Notes under the pieces: model-generated
The model's database searches: none
Seen by the model: only the letters and a program-made list of their open reading frames with translations
What the model was told of the DNA's origin: nothing
Assembly: GCF_016735675.1 (NCBI RefSeq)
Contig: NZ_JAERSG010000001.1
Span: 496,001 to 560,000 of the forward strand
Source of the DNA: Nocardioides baculatus
Lineage (GTDB): Bacteria > Actinomycetota > Actinomycetes > Propionibacteriales > Nocardioidaceae
Reading direction: 5' to 3'
Length of the DNA stretch: 64,000 bases
Translations under genes and position numbers: made by a program
In this document: positions 50,518 through 58,272 of the stretch, one piece after another
Layout of the letters: the number at the start of each line of letters is the position of its first letter
Position numbering within the stretch: the first letter of the stretch is position 1

Positions 50518-50745
50518 TCAGTCCAGGACCACGAGGACGTCGCCGTCCTGCACCACGTCGCCGACGGTGACCTTGACCGCCGTGACCGTCCCGGCCCGCT
50601 CGGCGAGCATCGGGATCTCCATCTTCATCGACTCCAGCAGCACGACGGTGTCGCCGGCCTCGACGCGGTCGCCCTCGGCGACCTCGATCGTCAGCACGTT
50701 GGCGACGAGCTCGGACACGATCTCGAGGGAGGTGCTGCGGGCCAT
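50518..50745 (-). CDS. Small biotin/lipoyl-attachment protein
   Basis: 75-aa single biotinyl domain. The biotinylation lysine lies in ESMKMEIP, in the middle of the standard beta-hammerhead, and the second half reads VTVGDVVQDGDVLVVL. It resembles the free-standing biotinyl protein TB7.3 of mycobacteria. ATG 50745 is chosen because TAGCGT lies 7 nt upstream and the domain begins at once. No carboxylase gene is nearby. Confidence 0.88.
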   Translation of the reverse strand: MARSTSLEIVSELVANVLTIEVAEGDRVEAGDTVVLLESMKMEIPMLAERAGTVTAVKVTVGDVVQDGDVLVVLD

Positions 50746-50752
50746 GCGCCCG

Positions 50753-50758
50753 ACGCTA
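50753..50758 (-). promoter_or_regulatory. -10 element of the biotinyl carrier (leaderless arrangement)
   Basis: TAGCGT on the minus strand lies 7 nt before ATG 50745. Confidence 0.45.
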
Positions 50759-50793
50759 GCGGTTACCGGCACGTAGCCGCCGATCGGCCCCGC

Positions 50794-52017
50794 TCACAGC
50801 TCCGCGAACCGGCTCGGCTCCGGACGGTGCGGCCCGGCCTCCTCGGCGCGACGGGCGCCCCGGCCCTTCGGACCGGTCAGCGCCAGGTCGACGCGGATCA
50901 CGAGGTAGCCGAGGACGATCCCCAGCACGAGGGAGTACAGCACCCGCAGTCCCGACTCGGCGTAGGAGGTGTCGATCGCCGTCAGGCCCGACGCGATCGG
51001 CACGGTCGCCGCGACGCCGAAGGCGCAGACCCACCAGCCCTGGCGCCGACGGGCACGCACGTGGGTGCCCCAGACAATGGCCGGGATGCCGAGCAGCACG
51101 ACGAGCGGCCGCGGGAACGCACCGATCCTCTCCGACGTGGCGTCGGCGAAGTCGAGCACCGACGAGACGAAGGTCTGGGCGCCGTAGCGGCGCAGCAGCT
51201 CGGCGTACGCCAGGGTCGCGACGAGGACGGCGAGCCCGATCGCGACGATGACCAGCCCGCGTCGACCGAGGCCGTGGAGGCCGGCGCCGAGGCGGTAGAC
51301 GATCGTGAAGACCAGGGCCAGCGCCAGCAGCAGCGCGGCGATGTCGAAGCGCTCCGCGGCGACCGTGGGCTCGAAGCCGACGGCCGCGAAGGCGGTCACG
51401 GCGGCGACGAGGGATGCGATGAGGGTCTCGCGGACGGCCTTGAGGAAGGTGACCGCCGGCACCGTCACCATGACGGCGTACACGCTGCCGACCACGCAGG
51501 TCAGCACCGCCGCCCCGGTCGGCAGCACCCGGCCGCCGACGACCAGGCTCGCGACACCGAGCGCCAGCGCGAGGCCCGCCGAGACCAGCGCGCGGCCGGC
51601 CGTACGGGTCGCGAGGAGCCAGGACAGGGCGGTCACCACGGCGACCGCTCCGGCGCCGTCGAGCCACCCGGGGAGCGTGAAGCCCTCGACCGTCGGCTCG
51701 TGGCCGAGGATGCCGGCGACCGCGGAGGCGCCCAGGGCCGCCGCACCGAGCAGCAGCACGGCGAACCAGAGGAGCAGCAGCACCTTGCGCGGACCCTCGG
51801 GTGCCGGCGCGTCCGTCGAGGGGTCGTGCGGCTCGGGCGACCCGACCCGGTCGGGCGGCGTGACCGGCGCCGGCACGGAGTCCCGGGCGGCCTTCGCGGG
51901 GAGCGGCGGCTCCTTCGGCTCGGCCTCCCGGCGCCGGCGCAGCCGCGACGGCGGTCGCTCCGCGGCCCGCTTGCCGCGGGCGGACCCGCGGGGGCTGTCG
52001 GAGGGGGTGGTCGGCAC
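50794..52017 (-). CDS. Hypothetical multi-helix membrane protein
   Basis: Not recognised. 407 aa. The first about 75 residues are a charged, Pro/Arg/Glu-rich cytoplasmic segment, followed by about ten hydrophobic helices from residue 78 to 385 and a charged tail. TAACCT lies 8 nt before GTG 52017, another leaderless-like start. It lies 11 bp after the amidase stop, so co-transcription is likely. It is perhaps an envelope or transport protein. Confidence 0.7.
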   Translation of the reverse strand: MPTTPSDSPRGSARGKRAAERPPSRLRRRREAEPKEPPLPAKAARDSVPAPVTPPDRVGSPEPHDPSTDAPAPEGPRKVLLLLWFAVLLLGAAALGASAVAGILGHEPTVEGFTLPGWLDGAGAVAVVTALSWLLATRTAGRALVSAGLALALGVASLVVGGRVLPTGAAVLTCVVGSVYAVMVTVPAVTFLKAVRETLIASLVAAVTAFAAVGFEPTVAAERFDIAALLLALALVFTIVYRLGAGLHGLGRRGLVIVAIGLAVLVATLAYAELLRRYGAQTFVSSVLDFADATSERIGAFPRPLVVLLGIPAIVWGTHVRARRRQGWWVCAFGVAATVPIASGLTAIDTSYAESGLRVLYSLVLGIVLGYLVIRVDLALTGPKGRGARRAEEAGPHRPEPSRFAEL

Positions 52018-52028
52018 GTCGGAGGAGG

Positions 52029-52796
52029 TTACAGCCGTCGGTTGGCCAGGGACGGGTTGGTACGACGGGTCGCGCTGAGGTCGGCACGGTCGAGGACGGC
52101 CTCGAAGGTGGCCTCGCCACCCGCTGCCTCGCCGAGCACCTCACCCATCGGGCCGACGACCGCGGAGTGGCCGCAGTAGCGCGGCTCGGGCTGGGCCGCG
52201 CCCACCACGAAGCAGGTGTTCTCGATCGCGCGGGCCGCCAGCAGGGTGCGCCAGTGCTCGACCTTGCGGTCGCCCGGCAGCCACGCGGCCGGCACGACGA
52301 TCACCTCGGCGCCGGCGTCCACGAGGCGCCGCGCGAGCTCGGGGAAGCGCAGGTCGTAGCAGGTCATCAGGCCCACCTGCCACCCTGCGACCTCGATGAC
52401 CACCGGCTCCGTCGCGCCGCCGGTGATGCGGTCGGACTCCCGGTAGCCGAACGAGTCGTAGAGGTGGATCTTCCGGTAGCGCCCTGCACTGGTGCCCGCG
52501 GCGACGAGGGTGTTGTAGGGCCGGGCGGGGTCGTCGGCGACCTCGAACATCCCCGCGACGGCGGTGCAGTCGGCTGCTCGGGCGACCCGGTCGAGCTCGC
52601 TCGCGAAGGGGCCGTCGAGGGGCTCGGCGAACGCGCTCACGTCGGAGCCCGCCTCCCCGAAGTCGCGCGCGTACGCCTCCGGGAGGACCACCAGGTCGGC
52701 GCCGGGCGTGACGCCCTCGGCGAGACGGGCCCGGTTGGCGGCGGGATCCAGCCCGCTCGCCCACTGGTGCACGCGGACCCGCAGGGTTTCGGTCAT
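52029..52796 (-). CDS. Nitrilase-superfamily (Nit1/omega-amidase-like) hydrolase
   Basis: 255-aa carbon-nitrogen hydrolase. The catalytic Glu is in VVLPEAYARD, Lys in YRKIHLYDSFGY, and Cys in MTCYDLRFPELAR. The length and blocks fit the Nit1/deaminated-glutathione amidase or omega-amidase branch; the exact amide is unknown. ATG 52796 has TACGCT 7 nt upstream. It is divergent from the MobA-like gene with only 32 bp between starts. Confidence 0.9.
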   Translation of the reverse strand: MTETLRVRVHQWASGLDPAANRARLAEGVTPGADLVVLPEAYARDFGEAGSDVSAFAEPLDGPFASELDRVARAADCTAVAGMFEVADDPARPYNTLVAAGTSAGRYRKIHLYDSFGYRESDRITGGATEPVVIEVAGWQVGLMTCYDLRFPELARRLVDAGAEVIVVPAAWLPGDRKVEHWRTLLAARAIENTCFVVGAAQPEPRYCGHSAVVGPMGEVLGEAAGGEATFEAVLDRADLSATRRTNPSLANRRL

Positions 52797-52803
52797 GGCG
52801 TCC

Positions 52804-52809
52804 AGCGTA
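52804..52809 (-). promoter_or_regulatory. -10 element of the nitrilase gene (leaderless arrangement)
   Basis: TACGCT on the minus strand lies 7 nt before ATG 52796. The divergent gene at 52829 has GAGACT 6 nt before its ATG, so the two compact promoters share 32 bp. Confidence 0.45.
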
Positions 52810-52828
52810 GGGCTGCGAGACTGGCCGC

Positions 52829-53404
52829 ATGGACCTCGACCTCGCGGCACGCTTCTGCGGCGTGGTGCTCGCCGGCGGGACGGCTGCCCGCATGGACGGG
52901 ATCGACAAGGGCGCCGTCGAGCTCCACGGCCGCACCCTGCTGGAGCTCGCGGTCGACGCCTTCGTCGACGCCGACGAGGTCGTGGTGGTCGCGCCGGCGA
53001 GCGTCCGGACCGAGCGACCGGTGACCTTCGTCCACGAGGACCCGCCACGCGGTGGGCCTGTCGCCGGTCTCCTGACCGGTGTCGACGTGCTGCTCCGCCG
53101 GCCGGCCCACATCGGGGTCCTCGCCGTCGACATGCCCCGCGTGACGCCCGCGACGATGCGCCGGCTGCGCGAGGCCGCGACGGGCCGGGACGGCGCGTTC
53201 CTGGTCGGCGCCGACGGTCGGAGGCAGCTGGCCGGGGTGCTCGACGCGGCCCGCCTGGCCGGCGTACGACCGGGACTGGAGGCGCAGCACGGCATGGCGT
53301 TGCACCGGCTGCTCGCTCCGCTCGACCTCGCCAAGGTGCCGGCGATCGGCGACGAGGCGGTCGACATCGACTCGTGGGCCGACCTGCGCGACCTCGGCGG
53401 ATGA
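52829..53404 (+). CDS. MobA-like nucleotidyltransferase
   Basis: 191-aa NTP-transferase of the molybdenum-cofactor guanylyltransferase type. The nucleotide loop is GVVLAGGTAARMDGIDKGAV (about 11-30), and the metal-binding Asp is in VLAVDMPRVTP (about 97-107). It would add a nucleotide to molybdopterin, although some paralogues act on other substrates. It is followed 82 bp later by a DUF6457 gene, a pairing seen with MobA-like genes in actinobacteria. Confidence 0.8.
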   Translation: MDLDLAARFCGVVLAGGTAARMDGIDKGAVELHGRTLLELAVDAFVDADEVVVVAPASVRTERPVTFVHEDPPRGGPVAGLLTGVDVLLRRPAHIGVLAVDMPRVTPATMRRLREAATGRDGAFLVGADGRRQLAGVLDAARLAGVRPGLEAQHGMALHRLLAPLDLAKVPAIGDEAVDIDSWADLRDLGG

Positions 53405-53486
53405 AGGTCGGACGAGGATCGGATGAGGGTCGGGCGAGGGCGGGTCAGCCTTGCCGCCGACGGGTGGGGTGAGCAAGATGGGGACC

Positions 53487-53810
53487 GTGAACCTTCACGA
53501 CTGGATCGATGAGCTCGCCGACGTGCTCGACGTCGAGACCGAGGTCGACGAAGGACTGATCCTCGACCTCGCCCGCGTCGCCGCGCACGAGGTGCAGAGG
53601 ACCGCCGCGCCGATCTCGGCGTACCTCCTCGGCTTCGCCGCAGGTGCCGGCAACCTCGACCCCGAGAAGATCGAGCGGCTCGCGGGCAAGGCCCAGCAGC
53701 TCGCCGAGAGCTGGGACCGGCCCGCCGACGCCCCCGACCCCGACGACGTCGACGACGACGTGCCCGACGACTCGACGGTCGACCACTCCACCGACCGCTA
53801 CGAGGACTGA
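53487..53810 (+). CDS. DUF6457-like small acidic protein
   Basis: 107 aa. The helical first 75 residues (MNLHDWIDELADVLDVETEV ... AAPISAYLLGFAAG ... ERLAGKAQQLAESW) precede a highly acidic disordered tail (DPDDVDDDVPDD). GTG 53487 is preferred because family members begin at NLHDWI; an in-frame ATG at 53478 would add three residues. Its function is unproven; adjacency to the MobA-like gene suggests a molybdenum-cofactor accessory. Its stop is 4 bp before the next start. Confidence 0.75.
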   Translation: MNLHDWIDELADVLDVETEVDEGLILDLARVAAHEVQRTAAPISAYLLGFAAGAGNLDPEKIERLAGKAQQLAESWDRPADAPDPDDVDDDVPDDSTVDHSTDRYED

Positions 53811-53814
53811 CCCC

Positions 53815-54783
53815 TTGCGCGCAGTCGTCGCTGCCGTCACGGGCGGCCCCGAGGTCCTGTCCGTCGGCGAGGTCGACGCACCACGACCCGGTGCGGGCGA
53901 AGTCGTGATCGAGGTCGCCGCGACGGCCGTCAACCGCGCCGACACCCTGCAGCGGCAGGGCTTCTACCCGCCGCCGCCCGGTGCCTCCGACACGATCGGG
54001 CTCGAGTGCAGCGGCCGCATCGTCGAGCTCGGTGACGGGGCGACCGGCTGGTCGGTCGGCGACGAGGTCTGCGCGCTGCTCGCCGGCGGCGGGTACGCCG
54101 AACGCGTGGCGGTGCCGGTCGGACAGGTCATGCCGGTGCCGGGCGGCGTCTCCCTCGTCGAGGCCGCGTGCCTGCCCGAGGTCGCCGCGACCGTGTGGTC
54201 CAACGTGTTCATGACCGCCCACCTCCAGAAGGGCGAGCGCTTCCTGGTCCACGGCGGTGCCGGCGGGATCGGCACGATGGCGATCCAGCTCGCGGCCGCC
54301 CGGGGCGCCGAGGTGTTCACGACCGCCGGGTCGCCGGAGAAGCTCGAGCTGTGCCGCTCGCTCGGCGCCGCGCACGCCATCGACTACCGCGAGGACGACT
54401 TCGTCGAGGTGCTCACCGACGCCGGTGGTGCCGACGTGATCCTCGACAACATGGGCGCGAAGTACCTCGGCCGCAACGTCACCGCCCTCGCCACCGGCGG
54501 CCGGCTCGTGATCATCGGCATGCAGGGAGGCGCCAAGGGCGAGCTCGACATCAACGCCCTGCTCCGCAAGCGCGCATCGGTCACCGCAACCTCGCTGCGC
54601 GCCCGGCCCGTCACCGAGAAGGCCGCCATCTGCTGCGGCGTGGTCGAGAACGTCTGGCCCCTCGTCGCCTCCGGGGACGTCCGCCCGATCGTGGAGACGA
54701 CGATGCCGCTCGAGGAGGTGGCGCGCGCCCACCAGCTGATGGAGGACGGGTCGCACTCCGGGAAGATCGTCCTCACCCTCTGA
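53815..54783 (+). CDS. NAD(P)H:quinone oxidoreductase (zinc-free MDR)
   Basis: 322-aa medium-chain reductase of the PIG3/quinone oxidoreductase type. NRADTLQRQGFYPPPPGASD forms the substrate region, GLECSGRIVELG the core, and VHGGAGGIGTMAIQLA (about 144-159) the NADPH site. The zinc ligands of alcohol dehydrogenases are absent. The start is TTG 53815, preceded by GAGGA at suitable distance and aligned with the usual MRAVV start. It is co-transcribed with the two genes before it. Confidence 0.9.
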   Translation: MRAVVAAVTGGPEVLSVGEVDAPRPGAGEVVIEVAATAVNRADTLQRQGFYPPPPGASDTIGLECSGRIVELGDGATGWSVGDEVCALLAGGGYAERVAVPVGQVMPVPGGVSLVEAACLPEVAATVWSNVFMTAHLQKGERFLVHGGAGGIGTMAIQLAAARGAEVFTTAGSPEKLELCRSLGAAHAIDYREDDFVEVLTDAGGADVILDNMGAKYLGRNVTALATGGRLVIIGMQGGAKGELDINALLRKRASVTATSLRARPVTEKAAICCGVVENVWPLVASGDVRPIVETTMPLEEVARAHQLMEDGSHSGKIVLTL

Positions 54784-54787
54784 GCTT

Positions 54788-54846
54788 GCGTGGGCGGTGG
54801 CCCACCCACATTCGAGGACCCCGAGATGTGGCTGCACCACCGCCCG
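54788..54846. repeat. Palindromic element C1
   Basis: 59-bp hairpin unit: GGGCGGTGG pairs with CCACCGCCC, and inside CCACAT pairs with ATGTGG. 50 of 59 positions match C2, 83 bp downstream in the same orientation. Confidence 0.75.
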
Positions 54847-54870
54847 CCGGCGCGCCGTCGTACGACACTC

Positions 54871-54929
54871 GCGTGAGCGGTGGCCCACCCACATTCGAGG
54901 CCTCGGAAATGTGGCTCGACCACCGCTCC
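54871..54929. repeat. Palindromic element C2 (tandem copy of C1)
   Basis: Same unit as C1. The differences fall mostly in the loop, and each stem is kept: its outer stem reads GAGCGGTGG / CCACCGCTC with the compensating change of both sides. It lies 22 bp before the bpa -10. Confidence 0.75.
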
Positions 54930-54950
54930 AGCAGGCTTCCGCCGCCCGAC

Positions 54951-54956
54951 TAGGGT
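54951..54956 (+). promoter_or_regulatory. -10 element of bpa (leaderless arrangement)
   Basis: TAGGGT lies 7 nt before ATG 54964. Confidence 0.5.
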
Positions 54957-54963
54957 TGCGCGC

Positions 54964-55620
54964 ATGACCGAGCAGCAGCAGCCCGAGTCCGCCAGCGAGT
55001 CCCGAGGCTCCGACAGCGAGGACATGGTCGTCGTGATCGGGCCGGACGGCCAGCCCATCGGCACCATCCCCGCGAGCGCGCTGCCCGACATGACCCAGGA
55101 CTCCGGCGAGTCCGACGGCGAGGGCAACGGTGAGGGCGAGCGCCACATCACCGAGCTGGTCGAGCAGCCAGCGAAGGTGATGCGGATCGGCAGCATGATC
55201 CGCCAGCTCCTCGAGGAGGTGAAGGCGGCTCCTCTCGACGAGGCCAGCCGCCAGCGGCTCAAGGAGATCCACGCCGCGTCGATCAAGGAGCTCGAGTCGG
55301 GCCTGGCCCCCGAGCTCGTCGAGGAGCTCGACCGACTCTCCCTGCCGTTCACCGACGACACCACCCCGTCCGAGGGCGAGCTCCGGATCGCGCAGGCCCA
55401 GCTCGTCGGCTGGCTCGAGGGCCTCTTCCACGGCATCCAGACCGCCATCTACGCCCAGCAGGTCGCCTCGCGCGCCCAGCTCGAGCAGATCCGCCGCGCC
55501 CTCCCGATGGGCCAGGGCGGCCAGCAGGGTCACGGTCAGCCGGTCGGCATGCCCACCATGCCCGGCGGCGAGCAGCCCCAGGACGACCCCAACGGGCCGT
55601 CCAGCGGGATGTACCTCTGA
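54964..55620 (+). CDS. bpa: Bacterial proteasome activator Bpa
   Basis: 218-aa homologue of mycobacterial Bpa (DUF2587). Bpa forms a dodecameric ring that opens the 20S proteasome gate without ATP and delivers unfolded proteins. Visible: an acidic disordered N-terminus (about 1-60), then the helical core VEQPAKVMRIGSMIRQLLEE through RIAQAQLVGWLEGLFHGIQT, a Gln/Gly/Pro-rich linker, and the C-terminal GMYL. The last corresponds to the GQYL gate-opening motif of the mycobacterial protein. The N-terminus makes it about 40 residues longer than the mycobacterial form. Proteasome genes are not in this window. Confidence 0.9.
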   Translation: MTEQQQPESASESRGSDSEDMVVVIGPDGQPIGTIPASALPDMTQDSGESDGEGNGEGERHITELVEQPAKVMRIGSMIRQLLEEVKAAPLDEASRQRLKEIHAASIKELESGLAPELVEELDRLSLPFTDDTTPSEGELRIAQAQLVGWLEGLFHGIQTAIYAQQVASRAQLEQIRRALPMGQGGQQGHGQPVGMPTMPGGEQPQDDPNGPSSGMYL

Positions 55621-55630
55621 CCCGAGCCGG

Positions 55631-56206
55631 CTACCGGCGCGCCAGACGGCGTACGACGACCAGGCCGAGGAGGCCGACCAGGACGGCCGCGGCACCGGGT
55701 GCTGCCGCCCGGGCGAAGCCGACCGGCGCGGCATCCTCCATCGGGGTCAGCTGGGCGGTCGGCGGCGGGGGCGGCTCGACCGCCGTGCCCGGGCCGAGCA
55801 GGCCCTCGACCTTGTCGACCTTCGTCGGGTTGGCGACGCTCGTGCCACCGCAGGCGTCGGCGGCGTACGGCGTGTCGGCGCCGGTCGCGAAGAACACGTA
55901 GCTCGTGCCGACACCGAGCTCACCGAGGCCGCACGCGTCGCGGCCACCGGCCGAGAGCACCTGCGTCTTCCGCTCGGGCGTGCCCTGGTAGGCGCGGGAG
56001 GCGGTAATCTCGTAGAGGAAGCCGTTGCCCTGCGCCTCGACCTTGTCGACCGTGCCGACGAAGACCAGGTCCGCCTTGGCCACCTGCTTCTCGAGCCCCG
56101 CCTGCTTGCACGTGCAGTCGGCGGCGGACGCCGTCGAGGTCACCGTGAAGACGAGTCCGAGGCACGCGAGCAGCAAGGCTGCGGCAAGACGGACGGCTCG
56201 GAACAT
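55631..56206 (-). CDS. Exported, membrane-anchored protein with NTR/TIMP-like cysteine pattern
   Basis: 191 aa. A signal peptide ends near ASAADCTC. The extracytoplasmic part begins CTCKQAGLEKQVAKADLVFV and resembles the start of netrin/TIMP-like OB-fold domains (a CxC immediately after the signal). Further cysteines are in GRDACGLGE and ADACGGTSV. A Pro-rich linker (VEPPPPPTAQLTP) leads to a C-terminal helix and Arg-rich tail, so it is anchored with its domain outside. Its function is unknown. TAGAGT lies 7 nt before ATG 56206. Confidence 0.7.
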   Translation of the reverse strand: MFRAVRLAAALLLACLGLVFTVTSTASAADCTCKQAGLEKQVAKADLVFVGTVDKVEAQGNGFLYEITASRAYQGTPERKTQVLSAGGRDACGLGELGVGTSYVFFATGADTPYAADACGGTSVANPTKVDKVEGLLGPGTAVEPPPPPTAQLTPMEDAAPVGFARAAAPGAAAVLVGLLGLVVVRRLARR

Positions 56207-56213
56207 GGGCCGC

Positions 56214-56219
56214 ACTCTA
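56214..56219 (-). promoter_or_regulatory. -10 element of the exported NTR-like gene (leaderless arrangement)
   Basis: TAGAGT on the minus strand lies 7 nt before ATG 56206. Confidence 0.45.
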
Positions 56220-56286
56220 TGGCACGACTGTCGGACCTCGACCTGCTGCGCCCCGCCCCGCAACGGTCGATTTCCGACTGACGTGC

Positions 56287-57096
56287 CTAGCGAGCCAGCC
56301 CGAACAGGTCGGCCAGCACCGCGGCCACCCCGTCCTCGTCGTTGCCCGGCGCGAGGTGGTCGGCGAGGTCGCGCACGGACGCGTGGGCGTTGGCCATCGC
56401 GTAGGACGTGCCGGCCCACTCCAGCATCGGCAGGTCGTTGGGCATGTCACCGAAGGCGACGACGTCCTGCGCTCCGACGCCCATCTCGGCAGCGACCCCG
56501 GCGAGCGTCGTGGCCTTGGTGACGCCGGCCGCGCTGATCTCGACGAGCGCGAAGGTGGAGGACCACGTGGTGGTGACCAGCCCGCCGACGGCCGCGTCGA
56601 CCTGCCGCCAGAAGTCCTCGGGGTCGAGCTCGCGGTGCACGGCGAGGACCTTGACCACGTCGTCGACGTAGATCGACTCCCACGGTCCGCGGCGCACCGT
56701 CCCGGCATCGTCGGGGTGGTGCGGGAAGCCGCCCTCGCTCGCCCAGCCCGAGGTGTGCTCGATCGCGAACGTCGTCCCCGGTACGGCCGCGCGCACCAGC
56801 TCGGCCACCTCGAGACCGACCTCGCGCGGCACCGCGCTGAAGTCGCGGACCCTGCGCTCGGCGACGTCGTACACGATCCCGCCGTTGCTGCAGATCGCCA
56901 GGCCGTGCCCGCCGACGGCGTCCCACAGCTCCTCCATCCACCGGACGGGCCGGCCGGTGGTGAACACGACCGGTACGCCGCGGTCGTCGAGCTCGTCGAG
57001 CACGGCGCGCGTGCGGTCGCTGACGGTGCCGTCGGACCGCAGCAGGGTGCCGTCGAGGTCGGTCGCGACCAGGCGCCCGCTCACGCGGGCGCTCAT
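56287..57096 (-). CDS. Cof-type HAD-IIB phosphatase 1
   Basis: 269-aa HAD hydrolase with a C2 cap. Motif I is ATDLDGTLLRSDG, motif II FTTGRPV, and motif IV FGDMPNDLPML, with the C-terminal motif region YAMANA. It is paralogous to the gene at 57427-58272. ATG 57096 overlaps the DUF1905 gene stop by ATGA. The substrate is probably a sugar phosphate or cofactor phosphate and cannot be named. Confidence 0.88.
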   Translation of the reverse strand: MSARVSGRLVATDLDGTLLRSDGTVSDRTRAVLDELDDRGVPVVFTTGRPVRWMEELWDAVGGHGLAICSNGGIVYDVAERRVRDFSAVPREVGLEVAELVRAAVPGTTFAIEHTSGWASEGGFPHHPDDAGTVRRGPWESIYVDDVVKVLAVHRELDPEDFWRQVDAAVGGLVTTTWSSTFALVEISAAGVTKATTLAGVAAEMGVGAQDVVAFGDMPNDLPMLEWAGTSYAMANAHASVRDLADHLAPGNDEDGVAAVLADLFGLAR

Positions 57097-57413
57097 GTGG
57101 GTTCTCGGAGGGACAGCGTCACGGTGAGATCGTCGCCCTCGACGACGTCGGCGGCGACCCGGACCGCCTTCTTGACCGGGAGCACGAAGCTGCCGGAGCT
57201 CGCGTCGGGGAAGACGCTCGTGTCCCACGCCGTCCCGGCTGCCTCGACGTGCACGCGCACGGACCCGAAGCCGCGCGGCTCCCCGGACCGCTCGCGGACC
57301 TCCTCGGCCACCTCGGGCGGCACGGTGACGAAGCTCCACGCACCCTGGTCCGCAGACTCCTCGCGCGCCGTCCAGCGCCACAGTGGCGCAGTGAAGGTGA
57401 ACGAGTCGGGCAT
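57093..57413 (-). CDS. DUF1905 domain protein
   Basis: 106 aa, the beta-barrel DUF1905 fold: FTFTAPLWRW, then WSFVTVPPEVAEEV, GFGSVRVHVEAAGTAWDTSV and VLPVKKAVRVAA with VTLSL at the end. Its function is unknown. It lies between two HAD phosphatase genes, 13 bp after one and overlapping the other, so all belong to the serS-downstream operon. Confidence 0.85.
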   Translation of the reverse strand: MPDSFTFTAPLWRWTAREESADQGAWSFVTVPPEVAEEVRERSGEPRGFGSVRVHVEAAGTAWDTSVFPDASSGSFVLPVKKAVRVAADVVEGDDLTVTLSLREPT

Positions 57414-57426
57414 GCTCGGACCCGCG

Positions 57427-58272
57427 TCAGGTCTGCTCGGGAGCGGGGAACCACCGCGACATCTCGACCGCCGCACCATCGTCGTGGACGGAGTCGGTGA
57501 CGAAGTCCGCGGCCGCCTTGACCTCGTCGACGGCCTGGCCCATCGCCACTCCGCGACCGGCCCAGCGGAGCATCTCGATGTCGTTGCGACCGTCACCGAT
57601 CGCCAGCACGTCGGCCGCGCCGAGGCCGCCGATGGCGTCGCACACGTGCTGGAGCCCGGAGGCCTTGGAGACACCGACGGGCGAGAGGTCCATCCAGGCG
57701 GTCCAGCCGATGACGTAGTCGGTGCCGTGCAGCCCGAGCCTGGCCGACAGCTCGATGAAGTCGTCGGCGGTGGCCTCGGGGTCACGGATGATCACGCGGC
57801 TGACCGGCTCGCCGACGATGTCGTCGACGTGGGTGATCAGCTGCTCGCCGTGGAGCTCGCCCTCCGGGAAGACCCGGTTGACGCGATAGCCGCCGATCTC
57901 GCGCTCCTCGACCGCGACCAGGGCGTGGGGGTGGTGCTCCAGCACCATCGCGACCGCCGGGGCGGCGTCGAAGGTCTCCTCGTGGACGACCTCCATCGGC
58001 GGGTAGCGGAAGACGACCGCGCCGTTGGACGCGACGATCCACAGCCGGTCGGCGTCCTCACGCGGGATGTGCAGCAGGTCGGCGATCCGGGTCATGCCGT
58101 GCGGCGAGCGACCGCTCGACAGCACGATGTGCGCGCCCGCGTCGAGGGCACGGTGCACCGCGTCGTGGACCGGCTCGGGGATGGTCTCGTAGTCCTCGGT
58201 CTGCCCGTCGACCCACTTGAGCAGGGTGCCGTCGATGTCGAGCGCGACGACCCGGGGAGTCCACTCAACCAA
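57427..58272 (-). CDS. Cof-type HAD-IIB phosphatase 2
   Basis: 281 aa. Motif I is [12 protein letters not shown], motif [11 protein letters not shown], and motif [17 protein letters not shown], with a C2 cap between. It is a paralogue of the gene at 56287-57096. The start is a TTG at 58272 overlapping the serS stop by 8 bp. This start is uncertain, but no later ATG or GTG precedes motif I closely. Confidence 0.86.
   Translation of the reverse strand: MVEWTPRVVALDIDGTLLKWVDGQTEDYETIPEPVHDAVHRALDAGAHIVLSSGRSPHGMTRIADLLHIPREDADRLWIVASNGAVVFRYPPMEVVHEETFDAAPAVAMVLEHHPHALVAVEEREIGGYRVNRVFPEGELHGEQLITHVDDIVGEPVSRVIIRDPEATADDFIELSARLGLHGTDYVIGWTAWMDLSPVGVSKASGLQHVCDAIGGLGAADVLAIGDGRNDIEMLRWAGRGVAMGQAVDEVKAAADFVTDSVHDDGAAVEMSRWFPAPEQT

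Noticed and set aside
49645..52179. Plus-strand frame of 844 codons
   Set aside because: Antisense to four well-supported minus-strand genes, with His/Arg/Asp-rich low-complexity sequence and no motif.
52141..55734. Minus-strand frame of 1197 codons
   Set aside because: It spans the divergent MobA-like, DUF6457, quinone reductase and bpa genes on the other strand and is low-complexity. It is a shadow.
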